Under the pieces are notes generated by a model. It saw only the letters and a list, made by a program, of their open reading frames with translations. It did no database searches and had not been told where the DNA came from. Source: Leptodactylus fallax (Eukaryota; Chordata; Amphibia; Anura; Leptodactylidae). From it: a DNA stretch of 64,000 bases. The position numbers and the translations under genes are program-made. The stretch is from NCBI GenBank assembly GCA_947044405.1, contig CAMRHE010000021.1, positions 10,834,501-10,898,500 of the forward strand, read 5' to 3'. Each line of letters starts with the position of its first letter. The stretch's first letter is position 1. This document shows, piece after piece, positions 12,645-24,712 of the stretch.

Positions 12645-14571
12645 GCAAAGTGCCGTTATTACAGCTCAGATGTCAATGGGAACTAAGCTGTCTCTGTGCA
12701 CAGTATAGTACAGGGAACCTCCCGACAAGCTGATCCATGCAGGGGCTGGCTATCAGTCCCCCACCCACTGATCAGATATTTATGGACTATGCTAAGGATT
12801 TAAAATAACATTCTGTGCTATGAAATATCATTATGTGGCACATAACATTGTGTGCAATAAAATGTAGCATATTGTGCCACAAATATCATGAGTCTTAGGA
12901 TGGGTTCTCATCTGCGCTCGATCACCATTAGGGGATTCTGTCCCCCCATTCCGCTTGAGAAAAGCAGGGCTTGACAAAGCAGTGATGAACCTAACAATAG
13001 ACTGTTTTTCTAACAATGAATATTATTTTGCGACACAGATATTCATTTTGTTCCAGAGGATGAACTTCTGTAGTTCTGTGATGTAATTACTACTACTTCA
13101 TAACAGAAGACATAATTTTTGGGTTATTTCCCTTTGTCAGGCTGGAATAACAAATTATGAAACATAGTAGTAAGGGTAATGTCTAAGGGGCCATGGAGGA
13201 ACATATTCAAGTGTGATGCTTGCAAGGGCATTTGACTCTGTGATGGGCCACTGAGGAACATTATTTTATATTGGGCCACTAGGGAGACATTATACTGTGT
13301 GAGGGCCATTGAGGGGGCATTATAATCTGAGCAGGTCAGGTATTTTTAAGCTTTGTTGATAGGGGCGCACTTATGAAACGTTTGCACTGAGCTCACCAAT
13401 GTGTTATAAAGGCCCTGCTGTCATTATTTGTAGCTGTTACCAGTGGGTGTCTGCTGTATGACCTCCAAAGCCCACTAAGTACACCCTAACCAACAACTGT
13501 CAAAAAGGGGTTAATATAAGGCAGCAAACACCACACAATAAAAACAAGGGTCACACTAGTTGTAGGAGTACATGAGATAAATATACGTAAGATGTATAAA
13601 AAATTATAATTATTGCATAAATGAAGCATCCAGTCTATATTATAAACTCAGCTCCACATGGGAATATTAGTAATACATTGTTAATACCTATTGCATATAT
13701 CAGAAATTGTAACTTAGTATGACAAACACAATAAAAACCAAAGTACAGTGTTCTAGAGACGACACTGGCTCCCACTCCTTCCTCTTAATCCACACGTCAC
13801 CATAGTTTTTGTTCGTAGCTTGCTGACTTTATTGTTATACAGACTGTTTCAATAACATATATTAAAAATCTGTACATTTGTAATATTTGTGTACTATATG
13901 TCATTTGCATAGGTGCTATGGTTTGATCTTAAGTACATACAGATTTGAAATTACTTTTTTAAGCCCTAACTCTACAGGCGTGTTAACAACTGAAGAATCA
14001 TTAGTTTTCACCACTTAGAATGGTAGAGTGGTGAATAGGTATAGAAAGTATATGTCTATAAGACTATTTAATGTACTATTTAATGTACAGGGCTAAGTCT
14101 TTCAGTCATAACTGTACTAAGGACAATACTTTCCCAGCATACTTGCTAAGAATTATAATAAAGAACATTTATTTTGTGATCCTACAAATCTATTGTGAAC
14201 TATGGAATCTATCCAATCTAATTAAATGCTTATCAATAGATAGCCTCACTGAAAATGAAAAAAGGCTTTTCATTTTATATATTACTCATTTTAATAAAAC
14301 TTTGCAGGATTAAGATTTATGATTCACGTTCCACATTTAAAAGAAAAAAAAAGCTCTGTTTCCTTTGAATGGAAACAACATATTAGTGCTAGGAAGTGGC
14401 ATATCTTTTCATTAAACAGAAAATATTTCTATTTTTATTAAAAATGAAAAATTAGTTTTAAAATAGTATCAAAATGTTTAAAAAATAATTGCCCATTTTC
14501 TTTATGTTTTACCATACAGGAAAATACCTAGGTCCTAGGGACTCTGTATGCAGATATACGAGACCCAGGTC
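12645..14571. other. Stretch without recognisable gene
   Basis: A short piece at 12893-12965 ('gttctcatctgcgctcg') resembles the end of the repeat family that hosts Tc1 element 2 at 24956. Otherwise I see AT-rich DNA with no motif-bearing frame. Confidence 0.55.
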
Positions 14572-14575
14572 TTAA

Positions 14576-14740
14576 AGGGATTTTCCAAGAGTTTTAAAAT
14601 AATGAATTATACTTAGGATAGATCATCAATTGAAGATCTGTGAGGGTCTGACAACCGGGACCCACGTGGATCAGCTGTTGTTGCTGAAGTGGCAGTAACA
14701 CTCCCTGACTGCCATTTCTGGTTAACAGTCCATGTCATGT
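14576..14740. repeat. Left part of a Kolobok-type MITE
   Basis: Follows TTAA at 14572-14575 and starts 'agggattttccaagag'. It contains 'ggatagatcatcaat' and 'gatcagctgtt', words shared with the fold-back MITE at 17766. No right end is found. Confidence 0.5.
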
Positions 14741-14868
14741 TCATCAGTCTAATGTCCTGTTTGACCGGAGCATCCAAGGTTGGAGCTCAGCTCTGATTGG
14801 GGGTTATGGAGCAGGGTGTTAGCTGTCAGTTACAGCTAACACCCGCCTCCGATGTCAGCATCTGTTAA

Positions 14869-15450
14869 CAGGTGCAGCTCCATTGATTGTAGCACAGTTG
14901 GATTTTTTTCTTTAGTCCCCATGTTTCCTAAGCAATAAATGCAGTTAGTTTTGTTGCCTAATATGCTACATATTCTCTGTACTGTCAGGTGGGCAGTGTC
15001 AGGCAGGAGCAGGCAAGAGGGCATGACCCAGAGCTCCAATCAGAGTTAGACAGTGTCAGAGCTCAGAATTGCACCCCTTGTCTGCTCCTACCCAGAGTGA
15101 ACCTAGCCTCTCTGCTGCCTAAGGAGAACTATAGAAAGGTGCTCCCTCCCCCCAAAATAGGCTATCTTTGGTTTATGACACAGTTTATGACCCCCTTTTA
15201 TAACCCCACACAGTATATGACCCCTTTTTTAAAGCCCACACAGAGTGTATGACCCCCTTTTTTATACACACACCCCACCACCACTAAGTTTAGGACCCCA
15301 ATTTTCACACACCACACCCCCACACAGAGTAGCGGACGATAATTTTTATTCACCTGCCTACGCTCCTGTCCTGGCCACCCTCCGCTGCTGCCTACAGGGT
15401 GTGCTATGATGCAAAGAGCTGGACTTGGCAGAGGTGGTGAAAGATTCTCT
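14869..15450. mobile_element. Kolobok-type MITE with internal insertion
   Basis: TTAA stands at 14865-14868 and 15451-15454. Internal words ('cagttggattttttt', 'gtcaggtgggcagtgtca', 'ggcagaggtggtgaaag') follow the same order as in the copy at 22476-22800. A C-rich degenerate tandem tract (about 15165-15320, 'tatgacccccttttt') and flanking GC-rich sequence interrupt it, probably a later insertion or an internal expansion. Confidence 0.6.
15165..15320. repeat. Degenerate C-rich tandem repeat
   Basis: Four or more imperfect units of about 30 bp built on 'cacacagtatatgaccccc'. They resemble, on the opposite strand, the 'ataatactgtgtgggggcc' units at 17.2, 48.3, 53.1 and 56.6 kb. Confidence 0.6.
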
Positions 15451-15454
15451 TTAA

Positions 15455-16296
15455 CTAGAGTTCTGTGGGTTCCAGGGCCATTATACTGAAAAATATTCCC
15501 CCTGTAACCCCTTTGGAATAAGGTAGTAGCATTAGTCAATAACATAAGCCATATCCTCCCCTTCACATTTGAAGTTATTTTACTTCATTTGCTGCCTCAA
15601 TCCTTCATATAAATCACACTGTCCAAGTACTGGAAGACTCCTACACTTCCAGCAATCCAGGAATGGATACAAAAAGTTGCCATATCTTTACATTGGAAGA
15701 ACTGGGACATGGGAAACCTTTTCCAAATACAGGAGGTATCTGACTTTTAGGCCATCTAATTGATATTAATCTGATTTAATTAATATTGATATGTGTGATA
15801 AAGGATCCTCGATATCCTTCCCCTCTCATGCTCCCCTCCCCCCATTTCTTGTTCTGTTAAGGATATTTTTTGAGTTGGTTATGCCAATGCCTGTAGGGGC
15901 TAGTACAGTATAGATGAATGTGTTTCATTTGGAGGTGACAGATCACCCATCACTGAACAGTAAGCAGAACTTATGATTACACTCTTTTAGCCCCTCAGCA
16001 CACACCTATACACCGTGCTTGACTATTTATTAGGTGTTTGGATGTCTAAAGCTATACCTCTAACCCACTATCAATGTTACTTTGCATTTGTAGTATTACT
16101 ATTTGTGAATTGGCAGTTGCTTGAATCTATGTTAAACAAAAAAAAAAAAAAAAACAACATTAATAAGAGTTTTAAAACAAAATAAAAATATTACCCCCCT
16201 TTCCTCGCAATTCAATATTTAATAAAAGAGGAGGTATCCTGCTCTACAGACACAGCAAACCTCTTTCCCTATGCCTGTACGTTATTATTTTTTTAA
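15455..16296. other. Stretch without recognisable gene
   Basis: It contains an A-rich tract at 16139-16154 followed by 'acccccctttcctcg', shared with the AT-rich repeat near 30.99 kb. No frame carries a motif. Confidence 0.5.
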
Positions 16297-16432
16297 CATT
16301 TTTTTATTTATATAGCACCATTAATTCCATGGTGCTTGACATTTGAGGATTTACATACGGTACACAAATGTACAAAATAGATAATACTAAAAGTGACCAA
16401 CTGGCACAGTGGGATAGAGGGCCCTGAATACT
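16297..16432 (-). repeat. Probable LINE 3' tail fragment, minus strand
   Basis: Starts 'tttatttatatagcacca', the same tail wording as the LINE at 37.5 kb and the SINE at 34.0 kb, then runs through 'gaccaactggcacagtgg'. Typical 5'-truncated retroposon debris; the family is uncertain. Confidence 0.5.
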
Positions 16433-16510
16433 ATACTGCTGCAAAAAAACCCTGGGCCTGGCCTGTTCCAAGTTCAAATCTGTAAAGCACTGAGCTGCAC
16501 TGGAGACTAT

Positions 16511-17310
16511 CCTGCTTCCACGGTCGGACTGGCCCACAGGGAACCGGTGAATCCACCGGTGGGCCCCGAGCCCCGACTATTAGTCCTCATGTCATGGGGG
16601 GCCCGATCGGGATCCTGACCATCCCGATCGGGCCCCTGACCAGTGGCGTAATGATCACGGTCACAGGGGGTGCGACCGCGACCGGGCTCGGTGGGGTATG
16701 GTGCCCGTGGCCAGTTGGAGATGGCCGGGCCCTGGACCACTATGATAGCGGTCGGGGAAAGCCTGGTTCCCCAACCGCTATACATACTGTTATTGGAAAG
16801 GGACCCTGGCATATTGCAGGCCCCTTTCCAATAGATGGTAGGGCAGGGCACCCAGAGGGGTGACTGAAAATAATAAATAGATATTCTCACCTCTCCGGGG
16901 CACAACGTTCTCTCCGGCGCTCCTCCGTCATGTGACTGAGGCCTGTGATTAGGCCCCAGCGGTCACATGGGGAGCGGTCGCGTAATGACGTCAGTGCGCC
17001 CTCACGTGACCGCTGAGGCTCAATCACAGGCCTCAGCAGCGACATCGGAAAAGGGCCTGAAGATGCTAAAGACGACAGGATGGAGCGAGGATGCCAAGGA
17101 AAGGTAATGCAAGGGGAGTATGAGTGTTTGTTATTTTTAATCACTTCCCCTGGGCCTCCGATTATTATACTCTGGGGTCTGAGGAGACCCCAGAGTATAG
17201 TAATAGCACTGAAGCGGAGGTGGGCTGTTGGGCGCATATAATACTGAGTGGGGGCCACTGTGCAGCTTATAATACTGGGTGGGGGCCACTGTGGAGCTTA
17301 TACTCCATAC
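16511..17310. repeat. GC-rich composite repeat with palindromic core
   Basis: It begins 'ggtcggactggcccac', a word I associate with frog DNA transposon termini. It holds several GC-rich inverted repeats and, at 17157-17205, a palindrome centred on 'ctctggggtctgaggagacc' that recurs at 52.8, 53.08 and 56.92 kb inside hAT-type elements. Two units of 'ataatactgggtgggggcc' follow (17237-17300). All long frames here are GC-rich shadows without motifs. It could be a hAT relative with lost ends. Confidence 0.5.
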
Positions 17311-17726
17311 AGTGGCTCCTTCATTTTTTTTTTAATTATGCCGGGGCAGGTGAAAAAAACAAAACAAAAAAACCCTCCAAATTTTCTCTTCTGTTCCCAG
17401 TGTCTCCCAGCGCAGTTCAGTCCTGCAATTCTGTTGTTTTCTTCCAGCTGAAGTTCCCTCTGCACATGACTACCTGTGACATCACATGACCCCTGAGGCC
17501 AATCAGCGGCCTAAGGGAAGGGACCTGGGACATCACAGCCAGTGAGGAATTCCGGCAAAAAGAAGACAGCGGAGCTGCAGGACTGGACCGTGCTGGGAGG
17601 ACAGCGGAGCACCGGAGACAGGTGAGTATGTTTAGTATGTTTTGTTTTTTTTTGGGGGGGGGTAGGGGGGATTCACCTCCCCCGGACTAATTATAAAAAA
17701 GAAAAAAATTATAATGGACAACCTCT
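17311..17726. repeat. Kolobok-type MITE relic (right end preserved)
   Basis: Ends 'ggacaacctct' before TTAA at 17727-17730. The interior contains 'gagacaggtgagtatg', shared with the neighbouring MITE at 18359-18709. The left end is unclear. Confidence 0.5.
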
Positions 17727-17765
17727 TTAAAGTGTGGCGCATTAGGGGGCCCTGGGGTATATTAA

Positions 17766-18176
17766 AGGGGTTGTCCAGGCATAATTTGTTATGGTTTATC
17801 CTCAGGATAGGCCATAGCTACCTGATCTGTAGGGGGCTGACCCCGGACCGATCAGCTTTGTGGAGCCACTTCTGATACCCGTACTGTACACAATACAGGG
17901 CCAGAAGCAGAAAGCTCTGTCCACTGTATAGGGGCTGGGCACCTTCACTGTGTCTCAGCACTTATTGAAGTCAGTAGGAGCTGAGCTGCAGTGAAGGTGC
18001 CGGACTGCTATACAGCGGATGGAACTTTCTGCTTCCGGCCCTGTGTTGTGTACAGAACGGGCTCCGGAAGTGGCTCCGAACAGCTGATGGGGCCGTATGT
18101 CAGCCCCCTACCGATCAGGTATTTATGGCCTATCCTGAGCATAGGCCATAAAAAAGATTAACCCTGGACAATCCCT
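17766..18176. mobile_element. Fold-back Kolobok-type MITE
   Basis: TTAA at 17762-17765 and 18177-18180. The whole 411 bp is nearly one inverted repeat: 'aggggttgtcca', 'ggataggccata', 'gtagggggctga' and 'cagaaagctct' on the left all have right-hand complements. This is the common TTAA fold-back design of frog MITEs. No coding capacity. Confidence 0.85.
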
Positions 18177-18180
18177 TTAA

Positions 18181-18354
18181 TATGCCCCACACAGTTTAAT
18201 GTCCCCCCCCACAGGATGTTAGCCCCCATCACTGCTCCCACACAATATAATGGCCCCATCACTGTTCCCCATACAGTATGGGGGACCAGTGAAGAGGCCA
18301 CTATGTGGGGGGACCAGTGAAGTGACCATAGAAAAATTTGGCCCAGACAACCCC
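18181..18354. repeat. Degenerate C-rich minisatellite
   Basis: Imperfect units built on 'cacacaatataatggcccc' and its complement lie between two adjacent TTAA MITEs. It resembles the 30-bp units of the hAT-type elements. Confidence 0.55.
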
Positions 18355-18358
18355 TTAA

Positions 18359-18709
18359 AAGAGGTTGTCCATAAACTGGAGCGACCACTGTGGTAGCCAC
18401 CAGGGAGGTGTAAAAATAAGAAAATTTTTTTAAAAAAAGCATACTCACCTGTCCCCAGCACCCCGTTGTCCCCTGCCTGTGTCTGTTCGGTCTCATGGCG
18501 GCGCCTCATTTCTGGAAATCCTGTACCTAATTGGTCTTAGAGATCACATGCAGGACTCCCAGCAAGGAGTCACCGGCATGAGACTGAATGGACACTGACA
18601 GCAGACAACGGAGTGCTGGGGACAGGTGAGTATGCTTTTTAATTTATTTATTTTTTACTTTACACCTCCCGCCAGCTACATGGGTTGCTCCAATTCCTGG
18701 ACAACCTCT
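18359..18709. mobile_element. Kolobok-type MITE
   Basis: TTAA at 18355-18358 and 18710-18713. The ends pair as 'agaggttgtcca' and 'tggacaacctct'. The arms carry 'catactcacctgtcccc' (18440-18455) and its complement 'ggggacaggtgagtatg' (near 18620), an inverted pair that contains a consensus 5' splice donor. Confidence 0.85.
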
Positions 18710-18713
18710 TTAA

Positions 18714-19200
18714 AGGATTTATCCATCTTTCTAATATTGATGGCCTGTCCTTAGGATAGGCCATCAATATTACATCTGCGATGATACAACAGCCAGGACC
18801 TCTGCAGATCATCTTTTCCAGGACAGTGCGGCTACAGGTAAAGGTAAGAATTCTTGGAGCCACGCTGTTCACTTGCCATACAAGGTGTAGCAGTAGGTTT
18901 AGGTAGTGCAGTGGTGCACATGGTTTAGTGGGTGAGCAGCATGGCTCCCGGCATGTTATTACCTTTAGCCGCCCTGTCTCGGTACCGCTGATCTGCAGGG
19001 GTCCTGATGGTGGGCCCCTAGAAACAATTCCACTGGTGGACCCTATACATCCCAGGCTGACACTGCCTGCTTCATACAGCCCCAGCATCAGACAGCTCTG
19101 CCGGCAAACCATGCTTGCAGGCACTTACAGTGCACTCAATTACCCTCTCCCCTGTCACTAGCTTACAGTCATTTAAAGTCAGCTACTGCTTGCTGGCCCA
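18714..19200. repeat. Left fragment of another TTAA MITE plus unclassified DNA
   Basis: Shares the TTAA at 18710 and reads 'aggatttatccat', then a 20-bp-class palindrome around 'atattgatggcctg' and 'caggccatcaatat'-like wording at 18733-18772. Beyond 18800 no feature is recognisable; the 154-codon frame on the minus strand has no domain. Confidence 0.45.
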
Positions 19201-19654
19201 AGCATGATTTGGAAGATGCAGAAGATTAACTAGAGGTTTAGAACAGAGGGGGCAAACATATCCAAGTGGTCCCCCAACCCAGGTATACCAATATTATCAT
19301 TATACAGTAACCATATAGTGGTTGATATAGCTCTGTACAGGGCTCTGCATACGATTTAAGTGAATACAGTGGAGGAAATATTTAGTGACTTAAATGTTTC
19401 ATCAGTGACTATAATCGTTCACAATTTCCATCTCTTCCATCTAGAATGGACATCTATGACAACTCCTTCCAGCAATGACTTGCATCTGTAAAGTTTGCAA
19501 CATGGAAATCTTTGGTTCCTTGCTTTTCCAGGCACCCGACCCACATTTTCCTCACCTATACAAAGTCCACATCCTGCTGCTACCACAATGATAAAATGTA
19601 TAGCATAAAATTATATAAATAAATAAAAATAAATTATGCCCCCTGTGTGAATCT
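19201..19654. other. Stretch without recognisable gene
   Basis: Short unconserved frames only. Confidence 0.5.
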
Positions 19655-19940
19655 CCAAATTAATAATGCCCCCCAATGCCCCTTCATACTAATAATGCCT
19701 CTTGTATTAATAATGCCCCCTAATGACCCCTGTGTATTAATTTTGCCCCAATGATCCCTTATATTAATAATACCCCCTTATATAAATAATGCCCCTGTAA
19801 ATTGTTATTGCCCCCAATAACCCTATTATTACTAAGACCCCTTAAATAATTTTCCCCCTATATTAATGATGTCCCTTATATCAACTTCACTTCCATAGCT
19901 CCCTCATATAAGTCATGTCCTCCCTTGTATTAAAATGTCC
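19655..19940. repeat. 'aataatgccccc' degenerate minisatellite
   Basis: About a dozen diverged units of roughly 18-25 bp, alternating 'attaataatg' and 'cccccta'. No open frame is maintained through it. Confidence 0.75.
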
Positions 19941-21605
19941 CCCAAAGTGTGCAAACAAAAAATGAAATACTCACCTAACTCCAATCTCCTGATGCACTAA
20001 GCCACCAATACCTCTTTTCTTGCTTTATTTAATTTGTAGGCCACAAGCCACTTTATGTACCTTGACCACAGAAAACAATAACTGCATCCCAGCACAAGAG
20101 GCACAATGCAGTGACGTCATCGTGCCTGCCTACACCAGAACACAGACATCTTGTTCTTTTGTCAGGCCATATGTGTGTCTCATACTATAAGGATTATGAG
20201 GATATAAAGATGTTGAGATGTCTGGTCAGTGGGCAAAGCCAACTTGTCAGCATTGTATGCATCGGGAACAGCCTGCCAATATAGTGCAGTAAGGCTTTGT
20301 TCATACCATTGTTTGAATCCTCTGCCAAGAATTCTGCCATTTGTGACAGCAACATTCACCATGCATCCCTATTTTTGCCATCAAAATTATCACAACCTAG
20401 ACAGAACCCTAACAAACCCCATTATATGTCGGGGGAAGGAAGTTGTAAAACACCAAGTAGACATGATTTATGATGATTCCAGCCCAGCATTGTGGCTTCT
20501 GTTATGAAGATATGCCCCTAAATTATGGAGGTTATACACATTTTTCACTAAACTACATCTTTTAGTTGTAATGTAAGGTACATTATGCTTTTTAATCTTT
20601 GAAGTTAAGTCTTGCCACATTCACAGTCTAGCTTCCTACAGAAGATTGACGAGGTAATTTTTTTATTTGCTGGCAATGATTTTTTTTTTTCCTTAGGTTT
20701 TAGCAAAAAGAAAAAGGTGGTTAGTTGCATGTGGCTAGATTTAATGAGCTGCTGATTGATGTTATTCTGAGATCCCCTTTTAGGAGAGAGGATTTTCTTC
20801 ATACGGTGTCTGGACACTGAATCACATCATTTTTATATAGCAGCACAAATCAATACAATGTTTTATAATCTCACTGTATTCAGAAACATGAAATAGGCAA
20901 CATTAACATAATGGCATAGTATGAGTTGGTATATAGCTGTGTAGTATGTTGCTGGTTTGGGATAGTATGCTATGCTATGCAGAGTTATTATTTAATTATA
21001 GAAATATTTTATTAGCTATAATTACAGATTTGTATATTCTGGTCTGTATGGGCATTTCCAAAAAATAATTAGATTGCATTATGTAATGAATATAATTTTC
21101 ACAGTTAGATTTTAGACAAATTACAAATGTTGAAACAGAATTATTCTAATTTGTTGTATATTGTCAATGTATTCATTTTAAAGAAGTTTAAAATACTCAT
21201 GACTCACTAAAAAATGCTTACAAAAGTACAAAAGATATTACATGCCTTGACACTCAAATTGTCAAAAATGTGATGTGAGCGTCAAGAAAGAATGACTACG
21301 GGAGTTAGAAAGATAATAACTTTTTTTGTTGGTAAAATAATAGAAAACACTAACAATGGCATGTAATTGCATGAAATGATTGCAATGTTTGCCAACTCTT
21401 TCCTATCTTCATCATTATATATGTGTATAATATGCAAGCAGTGTTAAACAATAATAAAGAAAAAATTGAGTGATAAAATACTATTATGTTGAATGACCAT
21501 TATTTAGGCTAGAACATAAGAAAAAGCACTGCCTATAAGGATATGAGAACAATGTGGATAGAGTTAAAAGTTTTAACGATGTCAGTTTTAAAAATTTTCT
21601 CCACT
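19941..21605. other. Stretch without recognisable gene
   Basis: AT-rich DNA with no motif-bearing frame and no element termini that I can see. Confidence 0.55.
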
Positions 21606-22125
21606 GCTGTTAACCTTCTTCAGGCTTAGGCTGCGAGCTGCAGCCAAAAAGCGCTGAAGTAAAGACAGCGAAGAAAATCGACATGCTACAATTTACAAAA
21701 ATCACAGCATTGCTGCTGCGGACATTTTTCTTCAATGTGTGGATGGGACTAGCCATAATCCCATCTATTTTGCAGGTACTATAAAACGCAGCATTTTCGC
21801 AATGTGGGGAACCAGGCTAAGGCTAAGGCCCCACCTAATGAAACGCAGCTAAAAAATGCTAAAAAAAAAACAGCAGAAGCATTTTTTTCTGCAGCGTTTT
21901 CATTTCTTCATTTAGATTTTGCTGCATTTTTCTCTGCTTTTTTCCTTCCCCTATTAAATCTATAGGGAAAATGCTTGTGAATCTGAAGCTAAAATGAACA
22001 TCCTGCCTTTTCAAATCACCTTTCCCCAGCTTTTTTTTCCCACGATGTGTGGATAAGATTACCCAAAATATCATTCACTTTGTTCACAGTGTTTTTATTG
22101 CTGCTATGTTTATACACAACGTAGA
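21606..22125. repeat. Two adjacent MITE-like copies, 'ggccccac / gcagcgtttt' family
   Basis: The first copy (about 21606-21826) holds 'atcgacatgctaca' and 'gtgtggatgggactagcc' and ends 'caggctaaggctaagg'. A second, better-preserved start 'ggccccacctaatg' follows at once and ends near 22125 with 'gctttaacctaa'. The pair lies head to tail with overlapping 'ctaagg' targets. Confidence 0.55.
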
Positions 22126-22471
22126 GCTTTAACCTAAATCAGCATCTGCTATCGGCAAGCCCACCCCTTTCAAGTAAATTTGCTTTTCTCTCTATAGCTA
22201 TCATATATAACTGTATAACTTGCCTAGTTTAATTAGGATATGAGAAGAAGGCAACCCAACATAGAATTTATAGAAAACTCTCCAAATAAATCCTGGTCAT
22301 AAAGTGGCCATATAGGTCATATAGATATTCTTGGGTTATATGGATTCTTTACATATAATAAACACTTCCCGATCAGTAGTCATTTTGTTTTCTTAGAAAT
22401 TATTTTCTGTGTTTCTCCATTTTTAGGAACCTACAGTAGTTGTGGAGTCCTATACAATTGTTAGTCTGTCC
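22126..22471. other. Stretch without recognisable gene
   Basis: Nothing recognisable on either strand. Confidence 0.5.
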
Positions 22472-22475
22472 TTAA

Positions 22476-22800
22476 AGAGGAACTTTCATCATTTCTGCCG
22501 AGTCCAGTTGGAATTTTTTCTCTAGCTCCTACTGTTCCTGAGATATCAGCCCTTTTATCTTTGGTGTCTCATATTTAGGCTCTCTATTTGTCAGGTGGGC
22601 AGTGTCAGGTAGTTGATGGCCAAGGATGTGATTATCAGCTTGACACTAAGCAGCATATGAGGCACCAAAAGTAACAGCATTGATTGCTCCAGAACAGTGG
22701 GGGCTAGAGAAAAATTCCAACTTTGCTGAAATTAGTGGGGCAGTGCCAAATAAGAAGTGCTAAGAACTGGAGTTAGTAGAGGTGGTGAAAAAAATGCTCT
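22476..22800. mobile_element. Kolobok-type MITE
   Basis: Left TTAA at 22472-22475; the right target has decayed. The ends 'agaggaactttcatcat' and 'ggtggtgaaaaaaatgctct' are inverted relatives. Same family as 14869-15450. Confidence 0.65.
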
Positions 22801-22926
22801 GAATGGTATAAAATAACAAAAGAAGTAATATCTACCTATATTATCAAATACCCACCAGTTTCTGTTCTCCCTTGTTCTTTTGATAAGGAAATGTGATCAC
22901 TCAGACAGTCATAGACCAGTAATTAA

Positions 22927-23519
22927 AGAGGACCTTTCACGTCCTCATGTATATGCTGTTTTACATACTGCTAGAAAGCCGACAGCGCGCTGAATTCAGC
23001 GCACTGCCGGCTTTCCCGATATGTGCCCCGGGGCTGGAGATATTGGCAATCTTAGTTTCACGGTTCACCATCAGAAGGGCATTCCTGACAGTCTAGCTGC
23101 GCTGTGAGGAACGCCCTCCCTGACAGTATTCCTCAATAGCACTGTACTGGGGGGGGCGTTCCTCACAGCTCAGTATCATTGCTGGGCGGTAAGGAACGCC
23201 CCTCTATGTGTACTCATCTATAGCGCTGTACTGTCAGAGGGGGCATTCCTTACAGCCCAGCAATGACGCTGAGCTGTGAGGAACGCCCCCCCCCCCCAGT
23301 ACAAGTCTATGGACGAGTACAGTTAGGGAGGGCGTTCCTCACAGACCAGCTAGACTGTCAGGAACGCCCTTCTGACAGTGATCCATGAAACTATGACCCC
23401 CGATATCTCCAGCCCCGGGGCACATAACGGGAAAGCCGACAGTGCACTGAATTCAACGCAATGTCGGTTTTCTAGCGGTATGTAAAACAGCATATACATG
23501 AGGACATGAAAGGTCCTCT
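22927..23519. mobile_element. 593-bp fold-back TTAA MITE, near-perfect palindrome
   Basis: TTAA at 22923-22926 and 23520-23523. The arms pair from 'agaggacctttcacgtcct' inward through 'aaagccgacagcgcgctga', 'ccccggggctggagatat' and 'tctagctg', continuing into 'gaggaacgcc' blocks that invert around about 23200. Nearly the whole element could form one long hairpin. GC content is well above that of the flanks. It has no frame of interest. Confidence 0.9.
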
Positions 23520-23523
23520 TTAA

Positions 23524-24409
23524 CTAAGTTGTACCAGTGCTGTGTTAAGAGGGACCAGGAAGTCAGAGAAAGGCACCAGGAACCTTCATATCAAAAACAC
23601 CAAAAGAAAATTTATTGAATGGTCAGAAACTGTGGGAGAAAAACCGTGGAGCAGCACTTATTATGAAATGCTAAAAAGTGGAGTTGGTGGAGGTGGTGGA
23701 AGGTCCCCTAGAGGAATTGTCTGGTCACTTACAATTGAAAAAAAAAAAGCTGAGAATGGTGTAAAATAATAATGTAGCAATACCTACCTTAGCAAATCCC
23801 GACAGTCTCTGTTCAAACCGATTTGCTTATATCTAGTTATGAGTAATGGTTTACATCTGAAACATATCAACAATTGCAGTAATGGCTTTAACTTTGATCA
23901 AAAATAAACCTTTGAAGAAATTTGTATGATCTGCTGTAGTGCTGAACTTTTCATATTGGTAACTATGAAAAATATAAAGTTAAAACCTCAAGAGATATAA
24001 TAACTATTTTCCAATAAATTAATTAGACATATGACTAATGAGCATAAATGATCACCTTATACAGATAACATTTTGAAGAAAAGATAAATGATCCAGGTTC
24101 AGTGGATATTATTTGCAAGTGTTTGCTGTGGGGCTATTTCAGAGAATAAGTAATGTCAATTATACTATATATTCTAGCTATACCACATATATATTTGAAT
24201 GTCTTTAGCCATTGAGTAATAAATAATGTTTATTAGTTGTAATGGTAGTAATATTGATCAATTGTTGCAGTTCTTGTTTTATGAGGTTTTGCTATATGCC
24301 TTTAGCCAGTTAGTAATAGATAGTGTTTATTAGTTGTACTGGTAGAAATATTGATGTTTTTTGCACCCCTTAAAGTCTTATTCCCATATCGGCAAAACAT
24401 GGCCAAGAC
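23524..24409. other. Stretch with a MITE fragment, no gene
   Basis: About 23655-23745 ('ggagttggtggaggtggtgg') resembles the right end of the 22476 family. The rest (23760-24409) is AT-rich and unrecognised. Confidence 0.5.
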
Positions 24410-24412
24410 TAA

Positions 24413-24712
24413 GGCTACATTACCACGACAGTGATTTCTGGTTGTGTGACACCTGTTTTTTTGACGGACGTCACATGGCAGCATTAGATTCAATACCAGT
24501 GAATGGGGGCTATTCAAATGACCGTTATTCTGATGGTCCATTGTAATGGACTGTCAAAATATAGGTAATTTCCTATTGTCCATTTTCACAGATCCTTCCA
24601 TACACTCAATTGTATGAGGGATGTGTGAAAACATGTGCCCCTCAGGTGCAGGCCGGCCATGAAAATGGATGTTTTCACGGCCATTTTGCACCTCGGTCGT
24701 CTGAATGTAGCC
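24413..24712. mobile_element. PIF/Harbinger-type MITE
   Basis: Flanked by TAA at 24410-24412 and 24713-24715. The ends 'ggctacattaccacgac' and 'gtcgtctgaatgtagcc' are inverted repeats. A 3-bp TAA/TTA target is the PIF/Harbinger signature. No coding capacity. Confidence 0.75.

Noticed and set aside
16507..17258. Overlapping frames of 89-132 codons in GC-rich DNA
   Set aside because: Stops are rare in GC-rich repeats; the frames follow repeat palindromes and show no motif.
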